A DNA stretch of 64,000 bases from Prillingera fragicola (GCA_002335605.1 BEDY01000012.1:62001-126000); one strand, 5' to 3'. Shown: positions 1 to 12,016, counted from the stretch's first letter. The notes: generated by a model not told the origin, from the sequence alone. Program-made: numbers and translations.

Positions 1-1490
1 ATTCGTGGAAGTCGCTTGGGCTGAGCTTTGCTGCCAGTGCTGGCATCACGGTAAGTCTGGCTTGCTGGTTCGTGCTGACGACATAGCTCCTCAGCTTCCT
101 GTTCCCCGTTGTCTTTGCACTGCCAGTATTTGACGTCCTGACTTGGCCGTTTGGAACGAGTGCGGCTGCCAACTGGATGTGGTGGTTCACTCCCTCGCTT
201 TCTTACATTGGCCAGGGTATTATCATGGGTCTCCCCGTGACTACTGCAATGAACGTCGGCGCGGTCGTAGGCTGGCTCGTCTTGTCGCCGCTGGCCAAGC
301 ACAAAGGTTGGGCACCCGGCAAAGTGTCGTCATCCACAGACGGGTCGCGCGGATGGATTCTCTGGGTAGCGCTCGCCATCATGATGGCCGAGTCTCTAAT
401 CTCCCTCATGCCTCTGGTATACTCATACACGGCCAACCTTTACACTCGGTGGCAGCAGCGCTCGCAAGTGTCGCACATCTTTACCCCGCTCCCTGGAGAG
501 TCGACCGAGAACGACGACTACTACGACCCGTACTATGAGCCCAACGAGGATGACGATGAGATTGAGCATGAGCCGCCAGAGCGCCTTGTGCCTCTCAGCT
601 GGGTCTGGTGGGGTCTTGGCGGCAGTTCTGTGCTCGGTGTCGTCCTCGTCTGGGTCGTGTTTGGCACCAATGGCATCCACCCCTGGGCTACAGCTGTTGG
701 TCTCGTGCTCGCCAGTATCCTGAGTCTCATCGGCGTCCGCGCCCTTGGCGAGACAGACATCAACCCCGTCTCCGGCATCGGCAAGATCTCGCAACTCCTC
801 TTCGCAGTCTTACAGCCCGGCAACGTCGTGGCCAACGTCATTGCCGGTGGTGTCGCCGAAGCTGGAGCCCAACAAGCCGGCGACCTCATGCAGGATCTCA
901 AGACAGGCCATCTCCTGCGTGCCTCTCCCCGCTCGCAGTTCTACGGCCAGATGATCGGTTCGGCAGCATCGATTCTAGTCTCCGCAGCAGGCTACAAGTT
1001 CTACACCTCGGTCTACCAGATCCCCGGGCCCGAGTTTGCCGTTCCCTCGGCAGGCGTATGGCTCAACCTCGCACGACTCCTCAACACCGGCCACCTCCCC
1101 TCCCACGTCGTGCCATACATGATTGTCTTTGGCGGCGCCTTCGCGCTCATCGCGGTCGTAAAGATATTCGCACAGCGCTCGCGCTCCCCCGCAGCCCAGG
1201 CTCTTGTCGGGTACCTTCCCTCTGGTGTTGCCTTTGCGATTGGATTCCTCAACTCGCCGAGTTTCAGTCTTGCACGTCTCATTGGAGGATATGTCGCGCA
1301 CCGCGCGGCGCGCGCCTCGGTCACTGGCGAGACGCCGTTGTACGCTATTGTCATTGCTTCAGGCTTTGTGCTCGGTGAAGGCGTTGCTTCTATCGTCACG
1401 CTCAGTCTCGCGGCTGCGGGCTACGGCGCGCTGAGCTGCGGTGGATGTGGGATTGGTGGTGGAGGATACTGTGCTGGAGGCTGCAACTAG
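1..1490 (+). CDS. OPT-family oligopeptide transporter, C-terminal part (5' end outside window)
   Basis: This is the last 480 or so residues of a multi-pass plasma or vacuolar membrane transporter of the OPT superfamily, whose members carry oligopeptides or metal chelates with protons. A 36-nt intron lies at 51-86 (GTAAGT to CATAG, with a CTGAC branch motif). Splicing there gives one open frame through to the TAG at 1488-1490. OPT signatures visible are WMWWFTPSLSYIGQG, followed by a membrane segment, and GETDINPVSGIGKISQL. Many hydrophobic helices surround an acidic cytosolic loop (about 490-575). The Gly/Cys-rich last 16 residues are unusual. The sequence resembles the YGL114W-type branch more than the plant YSL type. 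The substrate cannot be inferred. The gene converges on EMC3 with less than 100 bp between stops. Confidence 0.88.
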
Positions 1491-1584
1491 AGAGGGACGA
1501 GACTGCATCGAGGCAGCTGTAGTGACTACTATGCATAGATATGATTGTGGCAAGCTATGCTTTCCTCGCTGCACCCGAGAGCAT

Positions 1585-2629
1585 CTACCGCTTCACAGGT
1601 GCGGCAGGAGCAGGAATCTTGCCCCAGCGCTGCAACACGCGCTCCTCGATACCAGCCCCGACCCAGCGATACAGCCCATCGCTGAGCGCAAGGTTCTCGA
1701 CCTCGGACTTGAAGAGCTTTTCAAAGTCGGGCGCACCTGGGCCAGTCATGGCCGCACCAGCTCCGCCCAGCATGGCCAAGCCGCCGCTCTGGTCGCGCGT
1801 GTCGACCGCGGCATTGTCTTGCCCGAGAATGAGGCGGAAGACTCCGTTCAGACCGAACAAGTTGAGAAAGTACCAGGAGAGAGCCGAGACCCAGCGCACA
1901 TCCAGGTCTGGGATGGAGAGGTCGCGAGCGAAGAGGGATTTAAAGCCCAGGGTAAGGGGGAAGGGGAGCTTGACTGACGGGCTGTTAGTGGAGTCCGGGC
2001 ATGTTGCGCAAGGGGCTCACTCAGGATGTAGCCGGAGAAGAAGACGTTGATGTACTGCATGATGAGCATGTTGGGGACCCTGTACTTGTCAGTTTCCGTC
2101 ACCGTAGTGAGGGCTTACATCATGACAGCCTGCTTCTTCATGCCATCCATCATGGTGTCCATGTTTGCGGGGTCGAAGGGGTTGGCAGGGCCATCGTCCT
2201 TGTTGGGTTTGGCCTTGAGGTAGTCACCCGACGCGAGAGCCGCCGCAGATGAAGCACTGAAGGCCTGGTACTGCTCCGGGTGGAGTGGGCAGAGCGGGGC
2301 ACATGCACGGAGAAGCTGGGCGCGACCAATAGCACGCTGCTCGCGGACTGCTGCCTGGGGCTGCTTCTTCGGCGCCGTGTTCATGAGTTGCGTCACATAG
2401 TGGCGGAGAATACCGACGAGAAGCTGCTGTTAGAGATATTTTGATGGGGAAGGGCTCACCATGATGATCGTGATAGGGATCAAGACCCAGTCCTGTAGAG
2501 TTAGCAACCGTGTTCCATTGCTCTCGAGCTCGAGTGTTGACCCACCCTAATGGACGGATCGAGATAGAGATCCTGCCTTGAATGTCAGCTTTGGAACGGT
2601 TCATGATTAGCTTACTCTTTGATCGACAT
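1585..2629 (-). CDS. EMC3: ER membrane protein complex subunit 3 (EMC3)
   Basis: EMC3 is the Oxa1/YidC-related core subunit of the ER membrane complex, which inserts tail-anchored and multi-pass proteins into the ER. The start at 2629 gives MSIKEQDLYLDPSIRDWVLI once tiny exons are joined. Introns lie at 2615-2577, 2545-2493 and about 2459-2424, with two more between about 2117 and 1950. The family hallmarks follow in order: a first membrane segment ending in GILRHYVTQLM, a basic/polar loop, QAVMMVPNMLIMQYINVFFS, then the last membrane region RWVSALSWYFLNLFGLNGVF. The spliced length of about 265 residues fits the family. It is transcribed divergently from ELP1 across 238 bp. Exact borders of the middle introns are inferred from conserved sequence. 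Confidence 0.9.
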
Positions 2630-2867
2630 GATGCGCCGAGCTCTTGATGGGTAGACAGAGGAGAGCTGGTCAATGCAGGTGTAGAGCACGAGATGTACAA
2701 CGCCGTCGAACGTCAGTGTCCACCAGGGCACGGGCAACACGTGATATTATGTAATACTGTGCCTGACAATGAGCTCTGAAATCCAAAGATCCTCAACAAT
2801 TCGGCAGCCATCAACCTCCACTGGCCACCAACAACTCTATAACCCGTAACGGCCTTCTTACCCCAGC

Positions 2868-5800
2868 ATGCGTAGTCTGACCCCGACCACCATTCAGGTG
2901 GCAGAGGTCACAAACTATGCCGCAAACGCTCGAGCAGCTCGCGTTGCCGCAGACCCAGAGAGCGGAACACTCTACGCCGCCGTCGAGCGGATCGGTGAAG
3001 ATGGAATTGAAGTCGACATTGTCAAGATTGAGCGCTTGAACGACGGAGAGGGTTTTACAGAGGTGAATATTTTGCATGCAACACAGCTGACTGGTTAGGT
3101 CATCACGTCGTTCAGCTCGCCGGTGCTTGCTCCATTCCCTTTGCATCCTGGCTCGTCGCAGACGCTTGACCTCCACTACTTTCCCGATGACCGCAGCCTC
3201 ATCGTGCTGCTTGCAGGCGGTGATATTGCGGTCATGCAGCTCGACGACCCGATGCAGGGTACAACACCGGTAAGTTATTCTCGAGTGGAGCATAGCTGAC
3301 AGACCAGCTCGAGGTCGTTGGCAGCATTGACAGTGGTATCAAGGCCGCGGCATGGTCTCCGGACGAGGAGCAGCTAGTTCTGGTCGATGGTAGGAGAACG
3401 ATGCAGAGTTGAGCTAACTTTAGGCGACGACAACCTTGTGTGCATGACGCGCACGTTTGACACCATCTATGAAGGACCCCTGCGTAGCGACGACTTTGGA
3501 GATGGTTGGTGGCAAAGACATTGCATGCCTGACAACCCCAGACAAGTTTATAAACGTCGGTTGGGGATCCAAGACTACCCAGTTTCACGGATCTCTAGGC
3601 AAGGCGGCGCTCATGGCTGCTCGCGCCCCGAAACCCAACGACCCGACCTCCTTCGCGCACCCCACCGACGACGGCCTGCCACGCATTACCTTCCGGGGCG
3701 ATGCTGGCTGGTTTGCCGTCTCCTCGCTCGACCCCTATCCCCAGACTCCGGAGGATGAGAACCCCGGTGCGCGTCGCCAGGTGCGCGTGTACTCGCGTGA
3801 GGCGAGCGAGGGCTTTGCTCCCCGCCTCTCTGCTACTTCCGAGTCGTTGGCAGGTCTCGAGCCCGCGTTGGCATGGAGGCCTGTGGGTAACGTGATTGCA
3901 GCTCCGGTGCGTTATGGATACACTGGCGGCGGTGAGGGAAGAAAGGGACGATGGGATATTGCCATGCTGGAGCGTAATGGTCTCCGCCACGGAGGGTTTG
4001 AATTGCGCGAGAGTGAGAACGTGTGGACCGACGGATACGTGCACGACATGGCTTGGAATTCGGATTCTGAAGTCCTCGCTATCTGGATCAAGCGCGAGGA
4101 GGAGGATGTTGGTAAGTGCTCAGAAGTTGGGAGGCTGGCGCTCACACCTCAGTTCAACTCTGGACCATGAAAAACTACCACTACTACCTCAAACAGGAAA
4201 TTGTGCCCCATCGCGAGAACGGAAAACGCTTTGTCAGCATGAGGTGGCATACCGAGGAGCCCATGACTCTGTATCTTGTTGGAGAAGGTGAGCTGGCAGT
4301 GGTGATCAACTTGCTAACGCCTCAGACCACGTTCAGATTCGCCGCTTTGTCTGGGACACATATGCCTCGCACTTGCCTATGCCCGCCGACACAGCTAGCG
4401 TCGCCGTTGTTGATGGAAGTAGGTCGTGCGTTTAAAGCATTGTTAACCACCCAGAGCGTCTCCTTGTCACCCCATTCCGCACCCAGAACACTCCCCCTCC
4501 GATGTCCTCCTACCAGCTCACCCTTCCTGCCACTCCCGTGCACGTTACCATGTCGCCGACCGAGGACGCCTTGGCGATTCTGTACTCCTCGGGACTGGTC
4601 CAGGTGTGGGATCTTGGTACAAGGCTGCCGAACGCCGATTGCTCGCGCTTGCGAGCTGGAGGCAAGTGCGCCGAGCCCAAGCTCCGCTGGGAGCGCGACA
4701 TGCGCCCTGACAACGAGTTTATCGCCAAGCAGGTCTCACTCAGTGGAACTGGCGAGGCAGCGGCGCTTTTCTGGGGTGATGGCGAGGGTGGTGCTGCTGT
4801 CCGAACGGGCAATGCCAACGAGATCACCGACACGTCGCGCCTCCTCACCTGTGTCGAGCACTTGCTGTGGGAGGCTGAGGCTGGATGGCTTGTTGTCGAG
4901 AGCGAGGGTATTCTCCGGTCCCTTGACGAGAGTCGTGAGGTCATTTCGCCTCTCTGTTCAAATCCCCAGGCCGTCGCGGTATCGGCCGAATCGCAGCTTG
5001 TCTTCGCGCTCTCCGACTCTGGCAAGCTGTTCGCTGCTGGCCTGACCGTTGAGCGCGAGAGTGCAAACCTCGCCTCAGGCGTGACTTCCTTCACCCTCAC
5101 CCCCAACTTCCTGATCTACACCACGTCGTCGCAGAGCTCGCACTACGCGCCGTTCGCCTCCATTGCGCGCATTCTCGCAGGCGAGGACTCTGCCGCCGTG
5201 CAGGAGAAAGAATGGGACTCGCGTCGCGTGGAGCGCGGTGCCCTTGCTGTCGTCTCGTGCCCAAGCTCCATGAGCCTGGTTCTCCAGATGCCCCGCGGCA
5301 ACCTCGAGACGGTGTACCCCCGCCCCTTGGTCCTTGCGGTCGTTCGCCAAGACGTTCTTCGCGGTGCGTACCGCTCGGCACTCCTCATTTGCCGTAAGCA
5401 CCGCCTCGACCTCAACATTCTGTACGACCTTGCGCCGACCAAGTTCATGGCCGCGCTGGCAGACTTTGTGGAGCAGATTCCCGAGGTCGACTACCTCAAC
5501 TTGTTTGTCACCTCGCTCAACTCCGAGGACTCGTCGCTGGCGATGTACCCCGACCTGGCTCGAGAAGTGTCTCGCCCAGTGGTGCCGGCTGACAAGGTCA
5601 ACACCATCTGCGACTCGGTCCGTGGTCTGCTCGAGGCCAAGGGTCTGGTGCAATACATCGAGACAATTCTTACCACCCACGTGTGCAAGACGCCGCCAGA
5701 CTACGAGGCCGGCCTCAACGTCCTTCTCCGTTTGCAGGCCGACCACCCCGCCATTGTCGAGGACGCGATCAAGTACATCATCTTCCTCTCCAACGTCAAC

Positions 5801-7434
5801 CGGCTCTACGACGTCGCCCTCGGCATGTACAACTTTAAGCTGGTTCTCATGATTGCGCAGTACTCGCAAAAGGATCCCAAGGAGTATCTACCTTTCCTGC
5901 GCGAGCTGCGCGAACTTGATGAGCACGAGCAGCGCTTCCGCATTGACGACCACCTTGGACGCAGGGAGAGCGCGTTGCGTAACCTCCAGGCGGCTGGACC
6001 CTCGCGCTTTGACAATGCCGCTTCCTACCTCTCGAGGTATGAACTGTATGACGAGGCGTTCAAGCTGTACAAGGACGATGCCGAGCACCTTGCGGTCGTC
6101 CACGACTTGTACGGCGACTACCTGTACGACCGTCGCGAGTTTAATGACGCGGCTATTTGTAAGCCCACCTGCCCACCACACACACTGACATTACACAGCA
6201 TACATCTTTGCAGGCAAGCCTGAGCGTGCCCTCAAGGCGTACGAAAAGGCACACGCGTGGAGACAATTGTTTACTCTTGCGCTGCGCCAGAAGCAGCCCA
6301 AGGAGGCCATCGCCGCCATGGCTGAGCGGGTTACCGAGCACCTTGCCTCGCGCGGTCGCCACGCCGAGGCCTCGGTCGTGTTCCTCGACTATGTCAACGA
6401 CGTCGACAGTGCTGTGGATGTGCTGTGCCGTGGCTCCGAGTTTGCAGAGGCATACCGAATTGTGAGTGATTGCTTGTTTCGATCGAGCTGACCCTTCAAG
6501 GCTGCACGCCACGAGCGCAACGATCTCGTGGACAGCGTGATCCACCCTGCCCTGGAGGAGGCACAGGAGATGCTCGTGGAGGTGTTTGAGGAGATGGACG
6601 GACAGCTCGACAAGGAGCTCAAGCGCCTGGCCGAGCTCATGCGTATCCGCACACAGGATCCTGGTGGGTAGATGCCCAAACGCTAGGGCATGACGTGAGG
6701 GGAACACGACGACTGACACATGCCAGACACGTTCTACCTGGTGGACAATGATCCAGAACTCGAGAATGTGGACGTGGCCACCAACGCCACCACTGTTGCG
6801 ACAGCATTTACGCGGTACACTGTTGCGCCCACTACTGTCTTCTCGCAGTCTACACGGATGACTGGGTGCGTGAATTTTGAGATTGGTCTGCCTGCGAATG
6901 CTCTCTTGCTATTTGTGGCCTTTGCGACGGCGCGCAGCAGAGTTGTGGGGACTTGATGAGTAGTTTGCTGACAGCACTGTAGCCAGACTGCAAAGTCCAA
7001 GCAGAAGAAGAGCAGGAAGCGCCAGGCGGGGCGCAAGGGAACAGTGGACGAGTACGACTATTTGGTGGCAAGCATTGGACGACTTGTCGTACGCGTCGAC
7101 GAGAAGAGTGGTGCGTGCATGTGTGACTTGACGTCGCTCCACCCCAGCAAAGCTAACACCGCCCACAGCGGAGGCTCTTCCCCTCCTCCGGCAGCTCATC
7201 ATCGCTTCGCCAGACCACCGCGACCTGGCTCGTGCACTGCAGTCTGCCGTCATTGCACTGCGCACCCGCCTCGACACGGCGCTGGAGCAAGCCTGGACGT
7301 CGCGCCCCGATATTCTGCAAGAGGTGACCACGTCTGGTGGCATGGGCCTCGCTGGCGGAGAGGGCCTCGCTGGCGCGCATGCGCTCGAGCGCCCGGCCGT
7401 TGCTCCATGGACCGGCGTACCCCGCTTGGTGTAA
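2868..7434 (+). CDS. ELP1: Elongator complex subunit ELP1 (IKI3/IKAP)
   Basis: ELP1 is the scaffold of Elongator, which makes the cm5U-type modifications on wobble uridines of cytosolic tRNAs. About twelve short introns interrupt it; the first is 3063-3098. An N-terminal double beta-propeller carries the family block VGWGSKTTQFHGSLGKAA (about 3558-3611). A long helical-repeat C-terminal half follows, largely in one exon of about 1.7 kb (about 4459-6160). Near the C-terminus is the conserved basic stretch KSKQKKSRKRQAGRKG (about 6990-7040), the tRNA-binding/phosphoregulated zone known in ELP1, followed by DEYDYLVASIGRL. The protein ends at a TAA at 7432-7434. One intron near 3502 uses a weaker GTTGGT donor, inferred because splicing restores DDKFINVGWG. 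Length (about 1,290 residues) matches the family. Confidence 0.93.
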
Positions 7435-8306
7435 CCGGGTTGGTGTCTGGGGCGATGCGCCAGTGGCCGCGGCTGCTGGAGCTCGCGGGCGGGGCACACG
7501 GACAGTTGACGTGAAACAGGCCAGAGGGATTGGCGACGCCGTGTGTGGTGATCGTGAGGGGGCGCAGTGATGGATCTGTTGCCACGCCAAACGAGTTGCC
7601 TCTGCAGGCTAGTTGATGGATCTGCGTGTCTGTCTGGATCTGCATGATCTACAATGTAACGCGCTAGAACATTGACCTGCTTGGAGCTTGGAGCATGGTG
7701 CATTGACAAACACGGCAAAGGGTGCGACAGGACGAAGCGACCATCCTGCTCTGCGACAGCACCACCGACAGCACCACCGCTGTGACCTCACGCGACCTCG
7801 TGCTGTCACTAGAGCACCGCCTCGCTGCGCCCTGATCGTCGCGTCGCCAACACTGACATCAAAGGTGCTTCTGACACACTGGGCACACGGCCATCACGGC
7901 CATCATGGGCGCAGTGCCCCCTCCCTCTTGCCACCCCGGAGCCACCCTCGTCGATTGCTCCGCCGCACCTTTCCGCTGCACCTTGCCCTCGTGCACGTCG
8001 CCCAACAGCCCACAGACACTCGCACTGGGAAGGCTGCCATTACAAATTCCACGTTTACCATGCGCCCTTCCTTTGGGGTCCTTTGGCCACGCCCCCCGTT
8101 GGTGCTGCACGCGCCACTTGTTGTGGTGGAGAGGGGAGCACAGAGGACGGCAGACCTTTATTTGGACATATGTTTGACAGCAAGCACCGTCACTCACCCC
8201 CTTTCAGTTTCCTCTCTTCTTCTCACCTCTTTAGCTACTCTGTCGTGCTCGCTCCACTGGCCCGCAGACACAGCACAACACATATTTCAGCACTCTTCAA
8301 CCCCCC
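7435..8306. other. Intergenic, ELP1 3' region and upstream of the next + gene
   Basis: There is no supported gene here. The last 130 bases (about 8170-8306) are strongly pyrimidine-rich on the + strand (CTTTCAGTTTCCTCTCTTCT and similar), as is common in fungal promoters and 5' leaders. A short direct repeat (ACGGCCATC twice) lies near 7887-7905. Open frames here have poor, His/Arg/Pro-rich composition and no recognisable domain. Confidence 0.5.
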
Positions 8307-9219
8307 ATGTCTCTGTCGCTATTCACTCTTCTCCTGTCCCCCACTCCCGCTTCATCACTCCCCGATAATACCTCACTCCGTGGCGCCATCAGCTCTCAAA
8401 ATCTCCTTTCATCCACCACAGCAGTGCCTCGCCTACTCGTCCGCACAGCAGCCAGCTCGGCGCTCCTGCTCACCACTGTCCTCATCCTCCCCACCATTGT
8501 CGGCCTGGGCAGTGTCATGTGCGCTCGCCTCGCCTTTCCAACCCTCGCACCAGCCGGCAAAGTCGGGCTGCTCATGGTACTCCAGTCTCTGCCACTTCTC
8601 GCAGGCTCTCTTGCTGGTCTTCTTCTCCTTCTCTCCGCCGCTCAGCCTTTCGACGTCACCCCACTCGTGCTCGTCGTCGGTAGTCTCGCCCTCACCCCGC
8701 TCGCGCTCACCCTGCGCTTCTCTCCGGCTTCACTGGCCAGCATAGCTGGTACGTCGCCTGTGCTAGTGTTGTGCTGCTAGTGTAGTCCCGTGCAAATTTC
8801 TAACGTCAACAGCTCTCGCCGTTCACAAAAACCTCGCCTCGTGCGCAGCCCACAACGACGCCCACGCCGACGATCACAGCAGCATCCACAGCCTCGGCGG
8901 CTCGAGCACGTACAGCTCCCCCTCCACACGCGGCTCGTCTCCCACCCTCGTCACTCCCGACGCCATCCCGCCACCTCCCGCCAGCACGCCCGCAATCCCC
9001 ATGAACGGCACCCTCAAGCCGAGCATCACGACCACGGCGTCCGGCGACCACCTGGCGCTAGAGGACGAGTTTCTCCGCCTCCTCATCCGCGCGCAGCGGA
9101 CTGCTGCAAAGGCCGTCCAGCCGACGGAAAAAGCCAGCGCATGGCCGGTAGACTGGCCAAAGGACTGGCCAATGTACTGGGAGGGTGCTTCGCCCGAGGG
9201 ACTCGGGCGCTGGGTATAA
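8307..9219 (+). CDS. Uncharacterised three- or four-helix membrane protein with a WP-repeat tail
   Basis: I do not recognise this protein. ATG at 8307 opens exon 1 (to 8748). An intron (8749-8812, GTACGT to CAACAG) leads to exon 2 (8813-9219), for a total of 282 residues. Residues about 35-150 contain three hydrophobic segments (around SALLLTTVLILPTIVGLG, LLAGSLAGLLLLLSAA and LVLVVGSLALTPLALTL). A Ser/Pro/Thr-rich hydrophilic region follows, and the C-terminus is a charged helix followed by WPVDWPKDWPMYWEG, a near-perfect WPxDWPxDWP run. The conserved-looking tail suggests a real protein rather than a chance frame. No enzyme motif is seen. The splice join is inferred from codon use and open frame. 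It could be a fungal-specific ER or mitochondrial membrane protein. Confidence 0.65.
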
Positions 9220-10429
9220 CAGGCGTGGCGGGGCGCAGGGATCGGCGGAGAGGCGGAGACGATGCGCCGTGGTATTTCGACGTGGCGACTCGACGTGCAC
9301 AGCGTACGTATTTTCATGCTGACTAGGTCAAATTGTTGACCCCCACAGCGGCTGCGAGAGCCAGGACGGCTCGAGGCCGGCGACAACATCCTGTTGGTTA
9401 CCAGTAGAGATTCTCAAAAATGTTCGCTATTATTCATTCATCATCACCCTCTCCCCTTCTCGCGTTCATCCCTACACCCATAGAAATTTCATATCGTGAC
9501 CGCGCTGCGTACAATGCACCTCGTACCATTCACATAACACTGCCCCCTCACGAATAGCAGGTGGGTGGTGGTGAGAAACGCAGAACCAAACAAATAATAA
9601 TTTGATTAATAATTACCCGACCCTCTTTCACCGTGACGAGCACACGACCATGTACATACGCACATTATCTCGCCAGAGCACATGCATGCAAGATCCAGAC
9701 CCGGGCAATAAGCAGTACCACCACAAAAAGCTGAGGCATTAACCACCCCAGCATCAGTTGACACTCACGACGGCCGGCTGATATTCGGCGCCGATAACCT
9801 ACGATAACTATAATCGCGCATCTCCACGCCCCAACACGGAATGCACTGGGTCGAGTCCCGTTCTGGCGGGTCCAGAGAAGTGGATACTGCCCACCTACAG
9901 GGCTGGACTTTGCGGGCTATTTCAGCGCACTTGGCGCCTGGGAGTGAAGCGATGTGGGCGGGGGATCTCGCTCTGGCGCTGCTGCATCACCTGCTGACTC
10001 TACTCGCCGTCGCGTACGCACTCCACGCCTTGGTCGTCGAGAAACCTGTTCGGAGAGACTTTCTCGTCGGCGAGACATTTCTGAGAATGACACCTCCATG
10101 ATCTGTTCGTCAGTCACTGCCCAGTCGCCCTCCATTCCATGCTGTTCATCCTGGGACACGACAATGCATTGTGGCACGATTCAGATGAGACAGATGGGAA
10201 CGATACCCGCCCCCAGCACCACTCTTGCGAGCGGCAACAGGAGAGCGAGAAAAAAACAAACAGACCGAGGTCAAAGCAAAGAGAGGAGCGAAAGCGAAAA
10301 CGAAGAATGACACCTGAAGTGGTGAGGGGACCGAAAATAATGCTGCAATGGTGTTTTGAAGTGGTTACTTGATGAGTTGCTTGTTGTAGGTTGCTGACAA
10401 TGATGAAAGGTGCGATACCCCGCGGATAC
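9220..10429. other. Long convergent intergenic region (1.2 kb)
   Basis: This lies between two genes that end toward each other. I see no supported coding region. It contains an AT-rich patch at 9592-9615 (24 bases with a single G in otherwise GC-rich DNA), two overlapping ATGCAT-type motifs near 9681-9690, and a purine-rich A-tract at about 10240-10310. Part of it is probably a long 3' UTR of the BTG-domain gene on the minus strand. Confidence 0.5.
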
Positions 10430-12016
10430 TTAGGCAGTCCGCTTCATGCCCATCTGGCCCGGCATGCCGCCAACAGGCGGGGGAGCGACGCCGACGCCAA
10501 CACCGCCGGGAGAGACGACACCGCCGGGCTGCCCGCCGTGAGGCCACTGCTGGTAGGGCTTGGACATGGCTGCCTGCATACCGAAAGCGCCCATGACAGG
10601 TGCGCCGACACCAGGCTGGCCAAAGTAGCCAATGTGGGTCGGGATGATGCGGCGGCGGGTGCGGACCTTGCGCGGAGAGCCGGGGACGCCATTCGAGTTG
10701 GGGCCGACGGCATTGGAGAGCGCCCGCGAGGCAATGGACACTGAGGGGGAGCGGGTGCGGTCGCCGCGCGAGCCGTGCACCGACGATGGGCGGGAGCCGC
10801 CGAGCTTGGTGCCGCCGCCGAGGACGGTCACGTTGCCGCCGTCATACGGCGTCACGGTCGGGGTGCTGTTGGAAGGGGAGCCGGTGCGGGGGGTGGAGGG
10901 GGAAGGGTCGCGTCCGCGCCGGGCCTCGCCGTCCTCGGCGGCCGCAGGAGGCGTAGCCGGCTCGGTATCGGCGTTGTCGCCGCCGTGGACCTTGTCCTCT
11001 GGAAAAAGATCCGCAGACCCAGGACGTGAGGCAGGAGTGAGCAGCTGCGTGTGGCCCGAGTTGGTGTCACTCGAATCGCTCGAGTTGCTGCTCGTGCTTC
11101 CCTGACCCTTGTGGTTGCGGAACGACTGGCGGCTGTCGGAGCGGGTGTGGCCACGGCGGTCGAGCTCGGGCTCGGCGCGAGGGTGGGTGCGGCGAGCAAG
11201 GGGGGAGGAAATGTCATAGGCAGGGAGAAGGGGCGTCGAGGCGCGGGTGGAGGGGGCTGGAGACGATGTGTTGGAAGCCATGTTTAGACCAGGCGCCCGG
11301 ATAGGAATCGCCTTGGACGTGCGCACCGGAGTCACAGACGGACCCGCCGCCTCCTGCGACGGAGCGGCAGGAGCGGCCTGCCAGATAACGTGGTATGACT
11401 CTGTGCAAATGTTAGCTCTTTGTTGCACAGCAATGCGGTAGCACTTACCTCGAGTGCGCTTGATGGGGTCAAACTCGGCGTCATCCCAGCCCCAGCCTCC
11501 CCAGCGCCAGACCACCATGCCTGGGTCGCACCAGACCTCCCACTCCTCGCAGGGCTCGTCGGATGCAGCCGACGTCGACAAGTGTTTCTTTCGGCGACTG
11601 GTGGCGATAGCACGTGCCCAGACGGCGGGGTCAAGGTCGCCGGCGGCACGACGGAGGAGCGGAGGCAGCCCATGAACGCGATCGGCAATGAGCGAACGCG
11701 TTCCGCTACCTTGCTGAGGGTTGCTCTCGTTCCAGTTCGGCTGATAAGCGGCAGTGAGCTGGGTATTGAGACGCTTCCGGAGGTCCATGACGGCCTCGTG
11801 GGGGTAGTGAGCGGCGAGGGGCTGGACGAGGTGGTGTACCAGTGCCGCCACTGCGGAGGACAGGGTCATGTCGAGCCCGAGCGTGCTTGTCGTCGCTGCG
11901 GCTGGTGTCGGAACCGGAGTCGACGACGTGGTGGGGAGGCCAGGTGAAGCAGGGCGAGGTGGTGTGCGGTCGAAGCTGTCGTTGAGGCTTAGAGCCCCGA
12001 CGTCTGGAGGGTCCAT
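10430..12016 (-). CDS. BTG/Tob (anti-proliferative) domain protein
   Basis: Members of the BTG/Tob family bind the CAF1/CCR4-NOT deadenylase and tie mRNA decay to proliferation in animals. The fungal role is less clear. I choose ATG at 12016 because everything upstream is low-complexity Pro/Ser leader. The BTG domain spans about residues 50-200: helices with AVMDLRKRLNTQL, then YQPNWNESNPQQGSGTRSL (compare the family's W-x-P-x-x-P-x-x-G-S-G-x-R box), and EEWEVWCDPGMVVWRWG (box B-like W-V-D-P-x-x-V). The remaining roughly 300 residues are Ser/Pro/Gly-rich and probably disordered. A 48-nt intron near 11400-11447 (GTAAGT to GCACAG) is divisible by three and has no stop, so its retention would stay in frame. 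Spliced length is about 512 residues. Confidence 0.75.
   Translation of the reverse strand: MDPPDVGALSLNDSFDRTPPRPASPGLPTTSSTPVPTPAAATTSTLGLDMTLSSAVAALVHHLVQPLAAHYPHEAVMDLRKRLNTQLTAAYQPNWNESNPQQGSGTRSLIADRVHGLPPLLRRAAGDLDPAVWARAIATSRRKKHLSTSAASDEPCEEWEVWCDPGMVVWRWGGWGWDDAEFDPIKRTRGKCYRIAVQQRANICTESYHVIWQAAPAAPSQEAAGPSVTPVRTSKAIPIRAPGLNMASNTSSPAPSTRASTPLLPAYDISSPLARRTHPRAEPELDRRGHTRSDSRQSFRNHKGQGSTSSNSSDSSDTNSGHTQLLTPASRPGSADLFPEDKVHGGDNADTEPATPPAAAEDGEARRGRDPSPSTPRTGSPSNSTPTVTPYDGGNVTVLGGGTKLGGSRPSSVHGSRGDRTRSPSVSIASRALSNAVGPNSNGVPGSPRKVRTRRRIIPTHIGYFGQPGVGAPVMGAFGMQAAMSKPYQQWPHGGQPGGVVSPGGVGVGVAPPPVGGMPGQMGMKRTA

Noticed and set aside
7688..8368. 226-codon + strand frame in the ELP1 downstream region
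   Set aside because: Low-complexity His/Arg/Pro/Ser composition, overlaps the promoter of the next gene, no motif.
9651..9658. TGTACATA, a Pumilio-type 3' UTR element, downstream of the orphan membrane gene
   Set aside because: Single 8-mer more than 400 bp after the stop; UTR extent unknown, so not supportable.
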